Below, piece by piece: positions 23,237-36,649 of a stretch of 64,000 nt of DNA. The notes under the pieces were generated by a model that was not told the origin of the DNA, did not search any database, and was given only the letters and a program-made list of their open reading frames with translations. The stretch is from Macrotrachela quadricornifera (lineage: Eukaryota > Rotifera > Eurotatoria > Philodinida > Philodinidae). How positions within the stretch are numbered: the first letter of the stretch is position 1; every line of letters starts with the position of its first letter. The translations under genes were made by a program, and so were the position numbers. The DNA is taken from NCBI GenBank assembly GCA_022393335.1, contig JAJEKB010021931.1, positions 1,266,150-1,330,149 of the forward strand. The letters run 5' to 3'.

Positions 23237-26060
23237 AAAAAGTACACTTTGATTTTTTTTATTTCTAAATATCACTACTGCGTTATTGTTGTTGCATAAT
23301 TTTTTAACAGTTAGGTCTAGATAAAACTTGAGAAGTGTGAATGATTTTGAGTACTATCATTCGAAACAGAAAAAGATGATGAATCGAGCAAGATGAAATA
23401 ATTACACTATCTTTGCTAATTATTTTTGCGATATTGTAGTATGGGTGTGTATACTTCAAAAAGAGGATATGAACCTTGAGAGTGAGTTTCTGAGAAAATC
23501 AGTCTTTTTTTTATGATATCGACGATGGTAGTGAATCTCAAAATTCGCTGATTTTTGATATGTTAAAGATATGTAAATGTGATATATAAAATGAGATCAA
23601 TTGTATTCATCTATTTGAATATGAATATGTTATATTAAAACTTCAAATTGATAATTGTTCGGATCTCTGTGTTTTTATCACCTAAACTAGACGGTTGATA
23701 CCAAAATGACAGATCAATTAAAGAATATATAAGAAAGCAGAATCAAGTTTACTAAAGTTTGAATCATTTTAGATAATAAGATATTCGATAGAATTCAATT
23801 CTTTCGTAGTCATAGGTATTGGTGTAGAATGAGTATGTACCTCAAATGATAATTTACAACATTTTAATACACATATACGAAATGGAATAATAACTAATGA
23901 AGTATATCAAGTCAAGAAAATATTCTACTATTATGAAATAGTGAAGAAAAAATATAGATAGCATTCTATTATTTTTTAATTAATCTGTTCGAATTGATTA
24001 TGATTAATACGATAAAAAGAACCAGCAATATTTAACTAATATGAAAATTAAAAACTTATTATGTATGAATTTTTTATCTAAAATAGTCCTTGTTGCAATT
24101 GCCGTTCGTTTTTTAGTTTTATAAGAGAAAAACAAAAATATAATACACTTCTAATAGACAACAGAGTTTTGTTCCTAATTTGCACATATATGATACAATA
24201 ACATTGTAACATATTATTTAATCTATATACATGATAGAGAATAGAATATAATAAGCTTTTCCTTAGTGGACAGCGGAGATCTGGCAAGGTAGCTTCAACT
24301 TTCGCCGATGGTGTAACAGGAATGTCTTTCAAATTATATTATAGAATAATTCATACACAAATCTTCGAAGTATAGTATAATATAAATCGCATATCTCTAT
24401 TATTTTTAAAAGGAGTTGGTCATGTGGGATTTTTATAACTGTTACATGATTCATACCAAATACTTCAGCTAGTTTTATCAGTAGCAAATCTTCAAGATTT
24501 ATAATAAATTACAGAAACTTTAAAGATGCTCAAAGATCGTGTATAACTAGAAATAAGAGATATATATGAATAATTCTATGATATGATCTTTAAGACTTCT
24601 AAAGATCCTCCTCTATTTGAAATAATATAGACCGTTATATGTAGAGAAGCGACAATAGTGGCATTGTATTAGAAAAATGAATAGAAACGAATCTTAGAAG
24701 AAGATAGATATTAGTGCTCTATCACAAATATAAATCACGAAAAAAGGTAAAAGAAATGTAGTAATGTGCATGATCAATTTAAACAAAGGCAGATGCTACT
24801 GACACTATGATAAAGATGCCGATAATTCTATAAGAAATTTAATGAAAAGAAAAGAAAAAAATATGGTGTAAGATTTTATAAAAACACAAATAATTCAAGA
24901 TTGATTCTAAATATTGAAGAATTCTTCCCTAAGTGAAGAAAATATTTATCACGAGATTTTCCTAGATGCTAATAAGTTTTCAAAAATTTCCCCAAACGGC
25001 CGTTCCCACACACAGGTAAATTCTGCACCTCTAGATAGAAAGATATATGTACATCTCAACTATTCATTAAAATTTAAGAGAATATATACTTGTATAGTTT
25101 TTTTTTTCTAATTTAAAAAAAACTTTTCTGATTGAGATCCGTAGAAATCTGAATACGTTTGTTTTAATAGAAGTAAGATATATCGTAGTAAAACAGTCAT
25201 TGACCATATTTTCATCAAAGAATGACATAAAGAATTTCGTAGATCTTTTTATGAATTAACAATGTGTGTATCATCAAAGTTAATTCTGTCTAATTACATA
25301 TATCAAGATTACCTATGATAAAGAAAATAAGAGAAGTCAGAAAACATTGATTATTATAAATCTTTTCTTTTGAAATATCATCCAAAACTAAGTCTTTTAT
25401 TATATTTTGAAAATATCGATTCTCTATTAGATGTATGATAGTCTTATACTAGATACCTGAGCTATTCCAATTGAAGTTACCGCAAGATATTACTCATCTA
25501 TTTTCTGTTAGACTTTAAATGTAAAATATGTCAACAGAATTCAATCAGAGACAACAGTATGTCCAAAATTCAAGTTAACTGGATTATGATATATCGAAAT
25601 TTGAAGAGTGGAGTATGTGATCTTAAATACTTTTTTTTTATGAATCAGTAACAAAAACTAGTAAAAAACCTATGTTTTCTCATATGATATAATCATATTT
25701 TGACAGAAAAGAGTTATAAACATAAATATGTTTAAGATTTTTTCAGTCTTCTTGAAACATAATTATGACCAATGATGAACTTGAAAGATTGAAAACAGTT
25801 GAAATGCTTTTCTCGTTAAAGCATGCGCCTTTTATATGACTAACTATCCTTAACATAAAAATATCTGAATCATACAACAACTGATTTTCATAGTAAATTT
25901 GTCATGTATTCTCTGATTTTATCAATGGATCAATTTTTATTACCGTTACATATTCTAAATAAATAGTTATGCTAGCATATTTATTAAACTATGTTAGTTA
26001 GTTAGATAAGCAATAGACACGTCATTTTATATTCGTTAACAATGTATACATAGAGAAACT
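23237..26060. other. AT-rich intergenic desert
   Basis: About 2.8 kb of very AT-rich DNA. No gene, RNA or repeat could be supported. A short more GC-rich patch at 24265-24330 (minus-strand reading DIPVTPSAKVEATLPDLRCP) looks slightly gene-like but has no partner exon. Confidence 0.45.
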
Positions 26061-27418
26061 TTATTCTTCATTTGAAACAGGTGGTGCTATGATCGATACA
26101 GTATTACTAATATCGTCAGATATCACATTTCGAATGCCGTAGACAATATGTGCAGCTGGAACATATTGTTTAGCTTGATTAATATGCTCACTTGAATCAT
26201 CAAAAAAAATTGCTGGATCAATGGCAACTAGAAAAGGTGTTTTATTAAGTCCACCCAAGAAATGTGTTTCATCGATTTCGAGACCCCATTTTTCCAACGT
26301 ACCAAATGCTCGTTCATTGGCTTCTCCATTGCGAGCCGTGACAAGAAAAGTGCGCACCCTCCATTTGTTGTCTTCACCTAATGCTTCACGTAATTTTTGT
26401 AATTTGAGAGCAAATGCATGCATTGGACCTTCTGGTAATGGAATATGTTGATTTTCATGTTCGAACTGTCGGAAAGCCTCTAATCCTTTAGCTTTATAAA
26501 TACGTTCTGCTTCATCCGAAAAGAGTACGCCGTCTCCATCAAAAACTATTCGAACTTGATCATTTTGCCATTGTAAAGTGTTGACTGTCATAGGTTCATT
26601 ACGAACATCTGTTGTTGTAATTACAGTAGGTCTGATCAAAATATGAAATATAAAAAGTGATAGTATATGTAACATTTTCCAAAAGTTCCTATGTTATTTA
26701 AAAAAATTTTTATTCGATTACTAGTTGATAGAACTAATTAAAAAGACATATCTCAGCATTGATTTAATTGTTTTATCTAGAACTTTCATCTTCAATAAAA
26801 TCTTTACAGATGCTCTGAGGATTTTAAAACATTGCATAACATCTTATTCCAAAATCTAGGAAATTATGTTATCATTTATAGAAAATATTAAATAATTTGT
26901 GTAGACTTAACAGATAGATGAACTTACAATGAATCACTAGATTGAAGATTCGTTGTTTCAGCAATGATATTGCATATCAAACCAGCTGCAATACCCTTAA
27001 ACATGGCGGGAGCAGTGGTAGAGAGTACTGTACGAACTTGTTTTTCTTCTGCGGTAAGAAAAAGATCACATCCCCAAGCTTGTAAATATTTTGTAACATC
27101 TGTACCACCAGTGAATGACATACGTGTGATACCAAGATTGTAATAACTGATAGAATTTCGAATTCGCTTTCCTGATTTGCTGTCATTACGTGACACAAGT
27201 ATTACATCGACCAATTCTTTATTGGTGCTATGATTTAAGTTTAATAAAGACTGAACTAGTCGAAATCCAACACCGGGTTTTAAAGGTTCCGTGACATGCT
27301 CACTTTGATACATTTTGTAAGCTTTAAGTCCTTTTTGTTTCCATATATTATGAGATTCACTACAATCGAAGAGTGCAGTGGAAGTGATGCAAACGACTAG
27401 CTTGAAAGTATTAGACAT
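26061..27418 (-). CDS. NT5C1: cytosolic 5'-nucleotidase 1 (NT5C1 family), two exons
   Basis: Exon 1 (27418-26928) and exon 2 (26631-26061) join in phase across a 296-bp GT-AG intron to give 353 residues, close to the usual length of vertebrate NT5C1A. The first half contains family blocks such as LVVCITSTALFDCSESHNIW, LVSRNDSKSGKRIRNSI and ISYYNLGITRMSFTGG. The second half has the HAD-like nucleotide-hydrolase motif IVFDGDGVLFSDEAE (D195/D197), FLVTARNG, WGLEIDETHFLGG and IFFDDSSEHI. The enzyme dephosphorylates AMP and related nucleoside monophosphates in the cytosol, giving adenosine and phosphate. All motifs are intact. A polyadenylation-like AATAAA overlaps the stop codon. A separate reading as two genes is ruled out by the phase-compatible splice and the N/C halves matching one family. 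Confidence 0.93.
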
Positions 27419-29218
27419 AAAAATAATATTTAGACACCACTGTAACTTAATTTTAATTGAATCAGTTGATCAACTGAAATAAAAACTATATGTATTATAA
27501 TGAGTGTAAAATAGGATATGTCTTATCTATAGTGCACCTCTGGATATTTCGGCTGACGTGAAAAATACAAACAAGTTGTTATTAAGCTATTAGTAATTAT
27601 CTTATCTGTTGAAGTACAAACTCTAGTTATGAGATATTTAATCTTATTTTTAATACTTCGCACGTCAAGCGAATTTTCATACTTTATGAAATAATGTATA
27701 ACTTTTAGGAATAATTTCAATAGTTTAGAATTATAGAAACATGGACAAGAGATAAATAAAGAAATGTGTAACTTTTAAATTGATCTTTTCGCTATTTCTC
27801 ATCGAGAAAGGAATAATTAATGCTTTTAAATATTGTTAGATTTTAATAATAATCTTACTTCAAGATTGCCCGTATGCCCAACAAAGTTTCGTTGAAAATA
27901 ACTTTTTTCTATATAAGACGAAGAAAAGATTAAAAGAAACAGTAACACATGTCGTTTATGGTATTTATTATGAGACTCTTTACCTACTGCTTATTTTGCA
28001 CTTCCTTTTTTTCTTCTTCTTGACAGAGCACATGCGAAAAAAAAGATTACAATACGTATATTTATTGCAATAACAACACTAAAACAACCTGATGATGATG
28101 AGAGAGAAAAAAAGAAGAACATAATATTAGCACAAGTGTCTCATAAACTATTTGTTTGAATTGAAACTTGTTAAATTTCGATAACTAAGAAAATATTTTA
28201 ATGATTTTTATTCGACATTATTGAACTATTTTTTTATACAGATACTTTGTAAGATCTAATCTAGTGTGTATTTAGAATATAAAGAATTGAAAATTCTTTA
28301 ATTATAATTTATATAGTAAAACGAAAACTTAAATGAATAATTTTATTATGAAGAAAATGTAACGACAGTTTTGTATGGGTTCAATATCAGTAATAAAATA
28401 ACGTTTGGTGCAGATGGATCGGCTTTTTTTTCACAAATTTTAGTTGAAGAAGTAAATTTTTTTTTGAAATTGTTTTACCCGAAAACCAAAGCCGTTTTGT
28501 ATACTATTATGAATAAAAATTAGAACTTTTTTTCCCACTATCTGTATAAAACATTTCTGCCATATAACGCAACTGATAAAAAAAAGTATGGTTTTATTCA
28601 AAAACATTATCATAATTCTGATGAAATACAATTTTTTAGAGCACAATCAATATAGAAATAGAAGATCCACAGATATATATATATAATATAGTTAAGAATC
28701 TATTGAGACAAATATTGATTAATAAATTAGAATTTAGAAATAAATATTAAAAAATTAATTTCTGTAAGTAAACATGAAAAGTATTAGGATTTTAATTCAT
28801 AAGACGCATTCAATAACAACAGATAACAATATTTTAATAATCAATCTTAGAACTAATAAATCGATAGATATTAAATTTTGCATCTTATGATATATTTTGC
28901 TATTTCATCAAATGTATTAAACAATCAAAAAAAAAATAAGATGCAAAATGCAATTATTCCTTCTGTTCCCAAATTATTTATAGCTTTGAAAGTATAATTT
29001 ACACTATATGTATCAGTTAAAGAAAAAGCCAGCAAAATGAATACCAACCATTATCTTTATGTACATATAGCTATTGAAAATTGATATTTAACTGTTTAAA
29101 CATACACAAAAAAATTTATTGAAAAATTTATAGCAGAAATAAATGAAAATGATTATACATGAAATCTAACTAGAAAACACATTTAAATGTCTTTAAAGTT
29201 CAATTGAATAAATAAGAA
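27419..29218. other. AT-rich intergenic interval
   Basis: Upstream region of the nucleotidase gene and 3' flank of the antiporter gene. Very AT-rich. No further gene, RNA or repeat is supported. Confidence 0.45.
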
Positions 29219-31002
29219 TTAAAATAGAGTCATTCTACTCGGTCTTCTTAGATGTATATTAGCATGTACTGTTGATTGATCATTTTGATTAATGACACCA
29301 TCACTCTTTAATACAGATAAATTCGTACCACTTTCATTTCTCATATTTGATCTCATTGATCCAATTGACATTTTTCTTTGTGATATTGTTTCTAAATTTT
29401 CTCCTTCTAAAGCTAAATGTAAATCATGGGCTGTTTTTGATTCTTCTAAAATTTTTGGATCAGAAGCACGATGATACAGAACATATAAAATAGGTGAAGT
29501 AATAAATGTTAATACAGTTGCCATTAAAACAAACATTGCAAATATTACAGGTGATATAACTTTAAGTTGAACACCAATATTTAAAACAACTAATTGAACA
29601 ATACCCCGTGTATTCATTAAAACACCCATTGATGCACAATAATACCATGATTTTCTTATACATAATTTTGTTGCTAATGTTACTGGAATTATTTTTGCTG
29701 CCGATGCTAATAATATAAGAACAATTAATGTCCACCATGATCGACCTGTATTTAAAAGATTTAAACGTGTTTTTAAACCACTATTAGCAAAATAAAGACT
29801 AAAATACATCATATATATATATATTAATTAATCTATTTAATGAAAACAAAATTTATTTACGGTAAAAAAAATTCAACAATAATTAATTCAATACGTATAG
29901 ATAAAAATTCCACTAATTCACCACCACGTGGAACACAAAGACCAGCAATAAATGCACCAAAAAATGCATGAATACCTAATTCGAAAACAAAAATATTTAT
30001 TCTTTTATTTCTTATTAAATATTTAAAAATATATTTACCCATTACTTCTGTTGTAAATGATGCAATAAGAAGTAATAAAAAACAACCAACAACAATATAA
30101 ACATTACAATCATTTTCATGACGTAAATAATACCCATGTATTCGAGCAAATATTGGTCGAATAATAACCATCATAATTGCAATAAAAGCTAATGTTAATA
30201 ATAATGTATAAAGACCTTGAAGAGCTGAACCACCTGATGAAAAAGCACTAGCTACAGCTAAAACAACCCAAACGACAATATCTTCTACAGCAGCTAAAGA
30301 TATTGTTTGAATACCAATTGGTTCATTAAGTAAATTCATTGAATTGAGTAATGTAGCTAATACAGGAAATGCGGAAAAACCAAAACCAGAAGCTCGAAAA
30401 GAAAACAAAATCAATAATTTAAATAAAAATAAATAAATCTATTATATTTATTTACCAATAAATAGAATAAATGCTGTTTTACTTGCATCTATTCCATCAT
30501 TCATTTGATAAAACCATAAAGCTACTGCACATCCAATACCAACTAAGAATTAAATATAACTTTATTTTAAATCAATGATAGTATTATAATATTATACATA
30601 CCAGGAAAAATTATACTGACACAAGCAACAGGTATTGTTACTTTCCAATTTGCTTTGATTTGTCCCAAATCAAGTTCTAATCCAAGAAAAAACATAAAAA
30701 AAATCAAACCCAAATTGGCTATTAATTGAAATATTTTTAGACTTGACGTTGGCCATATAGCTTCAGACCAACCATGAGCATAACCTATTATATTATTATT
30801 ATTAAAATTATAAATCATTATTTTATTTACCAAGTATAGATGGACCAAATATTATACCAGCAATAATCTGTCCAATAACTTGAGGTTGACGAATAAATGA
30901 TAATAATTTTGCAAGAATTTTACATACAATTAATGTAATAAAAACTTGCATTAAAAACATCGCTAAAGGCGATTCATGTGGATTTTCGAATAGAGTTACC
31001 AT
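29219..31002 (-). CDS. monovalent cation/proton antiporter, CPA2 (KefB/CHX/Kha1-like), six exons
   Basis: Exons 31002-30831 (from the first suitable ATG), 30784-30602, 30542-30456, 30392-30039, 29975-29861 and 29798-29219 join in phase by GT-AG splicing into 496 residues. The protein is a chain of hydrophobic helices with the CPA2 landmarks: QPQVIGQIIAGIIFGPSIL, LIANLGLIFFMFFLGLELD, ASGFGFSAFPVLATLL, the helix AAVEDIVVWVVLAV with its Asp, HAFFGAFIAGLCVPRG, FFLPLYFANSGLKT and MGVLMNTRGIVQLVVLN. It would exchange K+ or Na+ for H+ across a membrane. The C-terminal tail is about 85 residues, hydrophilic and Ser-rich. An acceptor lies just upstream (exon boundary at 31046), so a 5' untranslated or short extra coding exon is likely. 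The family is certain; the transported ion is not. Confidence 0.9.
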
Positions 31003-31046
31003 TTCGATTTCGTTTTTTGTAAATATATTTTTATTTTTGATTATAT

Positions 31047-33083
31047 CTAAAAAAAAAGAAAATACAATATTTTCAATATACAAACTTATTTTATTGCATA
31101 TAATCTTCTTTCATTCTCTTTATTTATTGATAAAATAAAGAAAAATCATTGAGTAGATATGTTATATAATGCAAGATATAATTGATTCTTATTCAAAAGA
31201 AAATTTTCGTCATAAAAAGAAAGCATGATATGCCCTTTTTTCATCAAGGTAACAACAGATATTCGTGCGTGTCTAAAGTGAAGAGATGAGTTTATAATCG
31301 ATGATGTTATTTATATGATTCCATTTTTAGAATAGAACGCAATATATTTATTGCAATCAGTGCATGATAAAGAATAAATAACAGAAAATAATATTTAAAC
31401 TAAAAGTGTATATCGAAAAAAAAAGACATTCAATAAGATGAAAATTTACTGTTCTCAAAAAAAAAATATATTGAAAAATGTATGATGTTTTTCTAAAGAA
31501 AAATTTACTCCATATTTTTATTGATTAATCGTCGCTGATATTGAATTTCACACATGTAAGCAACGAGTCACCATACAAATAACTTTATAATTTACTGCCA
31601 TCTCAAAAAATCAAAAACATAACTCGTGATATATTAAATTCTATTAAAAGATAAATCTGAATTCTTGAATAAATTTAACAAATTTTTCATAGTAAATGAT
31701 AGTAACCTTTCATGAATTATTGCTATTAAACGTAATGCTAACTGATCACAGCCATTAATATTGATTTGGTTATAAGAATTTTTGTGTTGATAGATATTGG
31801 TGCAAATTGCCATAGTTAGTTTTACAAAGTGATTCATCAAGGTATGGTTAAAAGATGGCAAAATATACATAAAGAAACAAGTCAAATTTATTTGAAACAA
31901 TCTACTGGAAAATCTAGAATTGTATAAATAAAAATTCTTATACAAACAGTAAAGCAGCGACTAATTATTAGGGGCGAGATAGTGGTGAGGAAAAAAGAAT
32001 GACTTGAGTGTTCAAATAATCCAAAGAAAAATAATAAGGAGAAAATCAAGGGAAGAAAGAGGGAGAGAGAACGATCGAATACACCGCAAAGAAAGTAATC
32101 ATAAGATATCAGTATGCTATCATGTCAAAAAAACGAGAAAGAAAGAATCAGTATAACGGCCCCTAACAGTTGTCCCTTCTTGAAAAAGATGTGTATCCTC
32201 ACATATAAAATAAAAAATATATAGTTAACGAAAAACGATAACAAATAACAACAAAAGAGAAAGAACTACCATATGGTTTTACAAATCGATGTGATAGAGT
32301 ACAAAAAAGAAAAGAAGGGGAATAAATAAAATAAAGAAAAAAAATATTTCTTTTTAATTTATTTTCGTCGAGATGAAGTCTCTTGGGAATTCAATAATAG
32401 TCTTCTTCAAAAAATAAATCATTGTGTAATATTTCATCAACTTCTTTTTGTACTTGTTCATTCTTCACGCAAAAAAATAATGTGTTTTGAACGACGTTGA
32501 TGTTCACTTAATGGATATTCATAAATATTAATATTTTTTTGATATTTGTAGTGATGAGTTTATGACTAACATGTCGAATTATTTCAAAACAATATCTTTT
32601 TACTCGTTTCTTCTTATTTGGTCTTTGGTTTCTTGTTAATGATTTGTGTTGATGATGTTATTGATGATTAAATATTGTTTTATATCATCATCTGAAATAA
32701 TTGCAAATCCATATGATGCTTCATCTAAATGATGCTGTTTAAACGGTAAATATATTTCATTAACCTATTCAACCCGATTTCAGTTTTCTTAGAAAATTTT
32801 TTCGAGATGTACAGTTTCATGGGCCGTTAACTTTTAATAAATAAACTTAATAACCTTTTTGTTATGTTCTACCGATTATTTACCGTTACTTTCTTTATAT
32901 CACTACATAATGAGTCGTTTTTTTTCTGCCAAACTAAACAACCGCTCGAATTACTTTTTCGTTCTTTTCCATATTATACAAAGTATGCGTGAGACAAAGA
33001 AAGAAATTTCCAGCTTTTTCTCCCTTATTCTTTGCTCTCTATCGTTTTGTACATAAATACGACCAGAGTTTGGAATAATTCAC
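31047..33083. other. intergenic, with a degraded minus-strand coding remnant
   Basis: Mostly AT-rich. A short inverted motif TTAGGGGC (31969) / GCCCCTAA (near 32160) encloses purine-rich DNA and may mark a 200-bp repeat. Around 32760-32385 the minus strand reads as interrupted coding sequence: LPFKQHHLDEASYGFAIISD, a frame change, and an acidic end (QVQKEVDEILHNDLFFEED) before a stop. I do not recognise the protein. It is probably a decayed gene or transposon fragment. Confidence 0.35.
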
Positions 33084-33988
33084 ATGTTGTTTGATGCAAT
33101 GCAGCTTGAAATTAGAAGTTCTAACGAAGGAATTATTAATGATGATATGGACTCACAGGCTTGAAATGAAATAGAATCAAAATCCGATGAAGAATTTTTG
33201 GATGATCATGGACTCGTCGAAGAGGTGACTTCTATTTCAGAAGATAATACAATCAATCCTATCGATTGCTATCAGCATTTCATTACGGACGAAATTATTG
33301 ATCTATGGTCCGTGAAACTAATCGATACGCGCAGTAGTACTTGCAAAACCATGAAATTACTAGACGATCAATACTTCATCAATGAAAATCAACCACTAAT
33401 GAAAATGTGTTGAAATTGAAGGACAACTGGAGTAGTAGTAAGTTGTATGGTTTAAACATCATTTGAAATGCTATGTCGAGGGAGAAATTCAAATTACTCC
33501 TCAAATTTTGACATTTTTCGAACAATGATAAAAATTCAAATCAAGGTAGGCTTACAAAGTGGAAACTACTTTTGAATTTATCAAGAGCCAAATTTTTGTC
33601 AGTATATATACCTGGTTCGGTTGTGACTATCGACGAAAGTATGATACCATGGGAAAGCAGATTTTTCTTCAGACAATATATTCCAAGAAAAGCACACAAG
33701 TATAGCATAAATGCCCAAACAGTCGTGATGAATCTATTGGATGGTCTCGAGGGATGTTATCGAAGCGTGGTAACTGACAACTTCTTCACCAGTATTCCTC
33801 TTGCAAAATGTTTATTAGAAGATGATACGTATCTTATTGGAACATTGAGAAGTAATCGTGCGGGATCAGGCAATGAAGTTTATGAACTGTAGAACAAAGA
33901 CAGCGTAAACCTTATTGTACGGAAAGACATGAAAGATGTCTTGATGGCATCCACAAGTCCATCGCATTATGAAGCAACAAGTGGTACT
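33084..33988 (+). pseudogene. piggyBac-like transposase remnant
   Basis: Starting at the ATG at 33084, an acidic N-terminus is interrupted by a stop near 33163. The frame continues with NPIDCYQHFITDEIIDL, characteristic of the start of the piggyBac DDE domain. After a stop and a frame change, 33572-33892 carries VTIDESMIPWESRFFFRQYI and further VTDNFFTSIPLAKCLLEDD and YLIGTLRSNRAG, the conserved catalytic segments including the DES and DNF aspartates. The region between RKAHKYSINA and the second aspartate is far shorter than in intact piggyBac proteins, pointing to an internal deletion. No C-terminal cysteine-rich end is found. Dead copy. Confidence 0.8.
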
Positions 33989-33993
33989 TGATT

Positions 33994-34252
33994 AACCCGT
34001 TCGGAACGGGTGGCCATTAAAGTGGCCACTCGCCCCAAATGATTTACATCTGTCAATACATACTATTTATCTGTTGTTCTAACTAATATGACTGTAACGT
34101 TCAGTAAGAACGACGCACATATGCGCTAGAGCCATTCCAAAAAGATAAATAAAGTTGACTAAAAAGGAAAATTAACTGATATTAACTAATTTCGTGTTTC
34201 ATTCTTTTGTTTTACAAAAAAGAACCCCGTCTCGAACGGATTACAATGAAGG
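33994..34252. repeat. TTAA-adjacent inverted-repeat segment
   Basis: TTAACCCGTTCGGAACGGGT at 33994 contains a self-complementary CCCGTTC/GAACGGG. A related inverted copy occurs at the right (ACCCCGTCTCGAACGGATTA). A second small palindrome, GTGGCCATTAAAGTGGCCAC, lies just inside. The TTAA start and position after a piggyBac transposase suggest a piggyBac terminus or a related MITE. Boundaries are uncertain. Confidence 0.4.
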
Positions 34253-36649
34253 AAGATTAGGTCGTGATTTATTTAATCAGCTATCATCCTATAACATATG
34301 TTTCAGGTGATCAATAAAGTGGTATCGAAAGGTATCATGATACAGAATAGACTGCAGTGTGAGTGCTACTGTGAGGAAGGTAGAGTTCAATTCTTCAAAA
34401 AAAGCGCGAACTGAAGCCATAGAAAAACTGCTTTGGAATCGCTAAAGGAACTGGAACGGTTAAATTCTTAGGTGTATACAAAAATCCTTAAATCTATGAC
34501 GAAAAATTTACATTTTTTCATTATTGAAATTAAAGCTTTTGGAATATATAGAAAATACTGTTTTTTTTTAATACTGATATAAGCGGTGTCTTTAAAATTG
34601 ACAGTTCATAGTGAAAATTTTCATATTTGTTTGGTGATTAATGGCTTTGGTTCCGCATGATATTTTGGGAATCGAATCAGCACCTTTTTTCCTTCATTTT
34701 TCGTAACATAAATCGGAGTTGGAAACATGATTTCAGGTAATTTTGAGGGTGACTTATTGAATCGAATAAAATTTAATTGAGTTCAATATATAAATCTAAA
34801 TGAAATAAAAATATGTTGTTTTAAAAAGGCTATATATATAAATTTAACTGATCTATTCTATGTAATAATAGTAATAGTAATATTAGGCAGATATCGGTAA
34901 AGTTGTCATTATCAAGGCTTTGATATGATTTACCGATTCTGTGGAGTAGTTTTATGTTGATTAAGTTGATAATTAAGTTAAAAGCAATATTGATAGGAAA
35001 GAATGGTAACTATTAAGATTAATGGAATTATGTGAAACGTAGGAAAAAAAAATAAGAAAAGATATAGTAAGAATGAAGCAAATGCTCATCTCACAATAAT
35101 AATGAGTATAATGGACTAGTTAGTAGGTACGTAACATAATAATAAAACAAAGACCAATAATATTATAAGAAGAAATTATGAAGAAAAAAACTTATCGTGA
35201 TGACTTGAATACAGATGTAGTCGTCAGAATGGTATGTAGTAAAATAGAAAAAAACTAATAATAATGATACTATAAAAGTATAAATATTCAAATCAATTTT
35301 AATTTAATGTAGGTAGCATAAATATAATAATATAAACCATTAATAATCCAATTAATTATAATGAACTGTATGAATAATAAATATAATTATAAAATAATAC
35401 TTAACAAAATAAAATACGAGATAAATCACATAAATAATAATAATGTAAGATATAAACAGATAATAAATATAATCAAAATAAGAATATTCACAATAATTTC
35501 AACAATAAATTTATAGGGCTACAAAAATAATCTATAAATATAGTATTGATACTTACTTGTTGAAGAATATAATTTAAAATGAAGATTAACATAGAAAGCA
35601 TGCATGTGTATAGGACTATCCGACGGAATAATCTTTAGACTATGTGACAAGTTGCAATGCAAAAGGGAAAATATTCAAGTTAGTGGGATAGCTTACTGTT
35701 ATCTCCCACTCTTTTTTTATGGTTTTGTGCAATCGCATATATCTTAATTATCTTATTAACGAAATGAGAAAAAAAATTGGGAAAGATATTCGTACGATTC
35801 GTCTGGACGAGCTCTAAAATTTTTTATAGGGTACAAAGCTCTATCTTGTTTCATTGAAAAGTTCAAACTAGAGATAAAAGTTGTTGTTTGTTGTTCTACG
35901 TTATCACAACTTGCGAGAGTTCAAAATCTCACACCACGAGATAATTTATCATCAATTTTCATTAACATATCATTCACTTGGGCTAGTGATAATGAGTGTA
36001 ACGATATTGTGTGTTTTTCAATATTTTCCATAATAAATTATTTAGAAATCACGATTACATAACTGTTATCAAATCATCGAGAAACTCAATAGTTATTAAG
36101 ATATTTAATAACCACTCAAATGACTACCGGTTAAACTGCAGTAGTGTCAAACTTGAAAGTTGAATTCAAGTACTCTTATATACTATATTCTATCCAGCCA
36201 GAGTGTCTCAAAGGGAATTCATCTCATTCATGATGTCTTTTAATACTTAAATACTTCAATTCAAGTTTGACACATATGAATATTTGAGCAAGCATTTGTA
36301 AGTTTTTTTTTACAGAACATGATACAGTACTTTTTGTTTAAATTACTAAATATGTCTTGATTTTATCATTAGTTGCGAAAAATACAATATGGTACAAGCA
36401 TTACGTACAAAAATATTTAGAAAAAAATATATTTAAGGTTGACTTTAATAGTATGAATGAGTTTACGAGTTGATTTCAGTATTGATGTGAATCTTGCTGT
36501 CGCTGACATTGATATTGAAAAAAATCAATGATTATAAAGGCTTACCACGTAATAGTTTATTATTAATTTAGGTTTAATTAGACGAAGAAAAGGGGTTAGA
36601 TTATAGGTGAGTATTAAAAGTTAAGAAAAATATAAAATGACAGGAAGGT
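34253..36649. other. AT-rich interval with AAT-rich low-complexity DNA
   Basis: No gene supported. From about 34860 to 35560 the sequence is dominated by AATAATA-type low complexity. A small inverted-repeat element lies at 36144-36273 (listed separately). Confidence 0.4.
36144..36273. mobile_element. 130-bp MITE-like inverted repeat
   Basis: Ends GTGTCAAACTTGAA and TTCAAGTTTGACAC are perfect inverted repeats, with a further GAATTCAAGTA / TACTTCAATTC similarity inside. No coding content and no clear target duplication. Confidence 0.5.

Noticed and set aside
26061..27418. Two separate genes in this interval
   Set aside because: The frames are N- and C-terminal halves of one NT5C1-type protein and join in phase by a good GT-AG intron.
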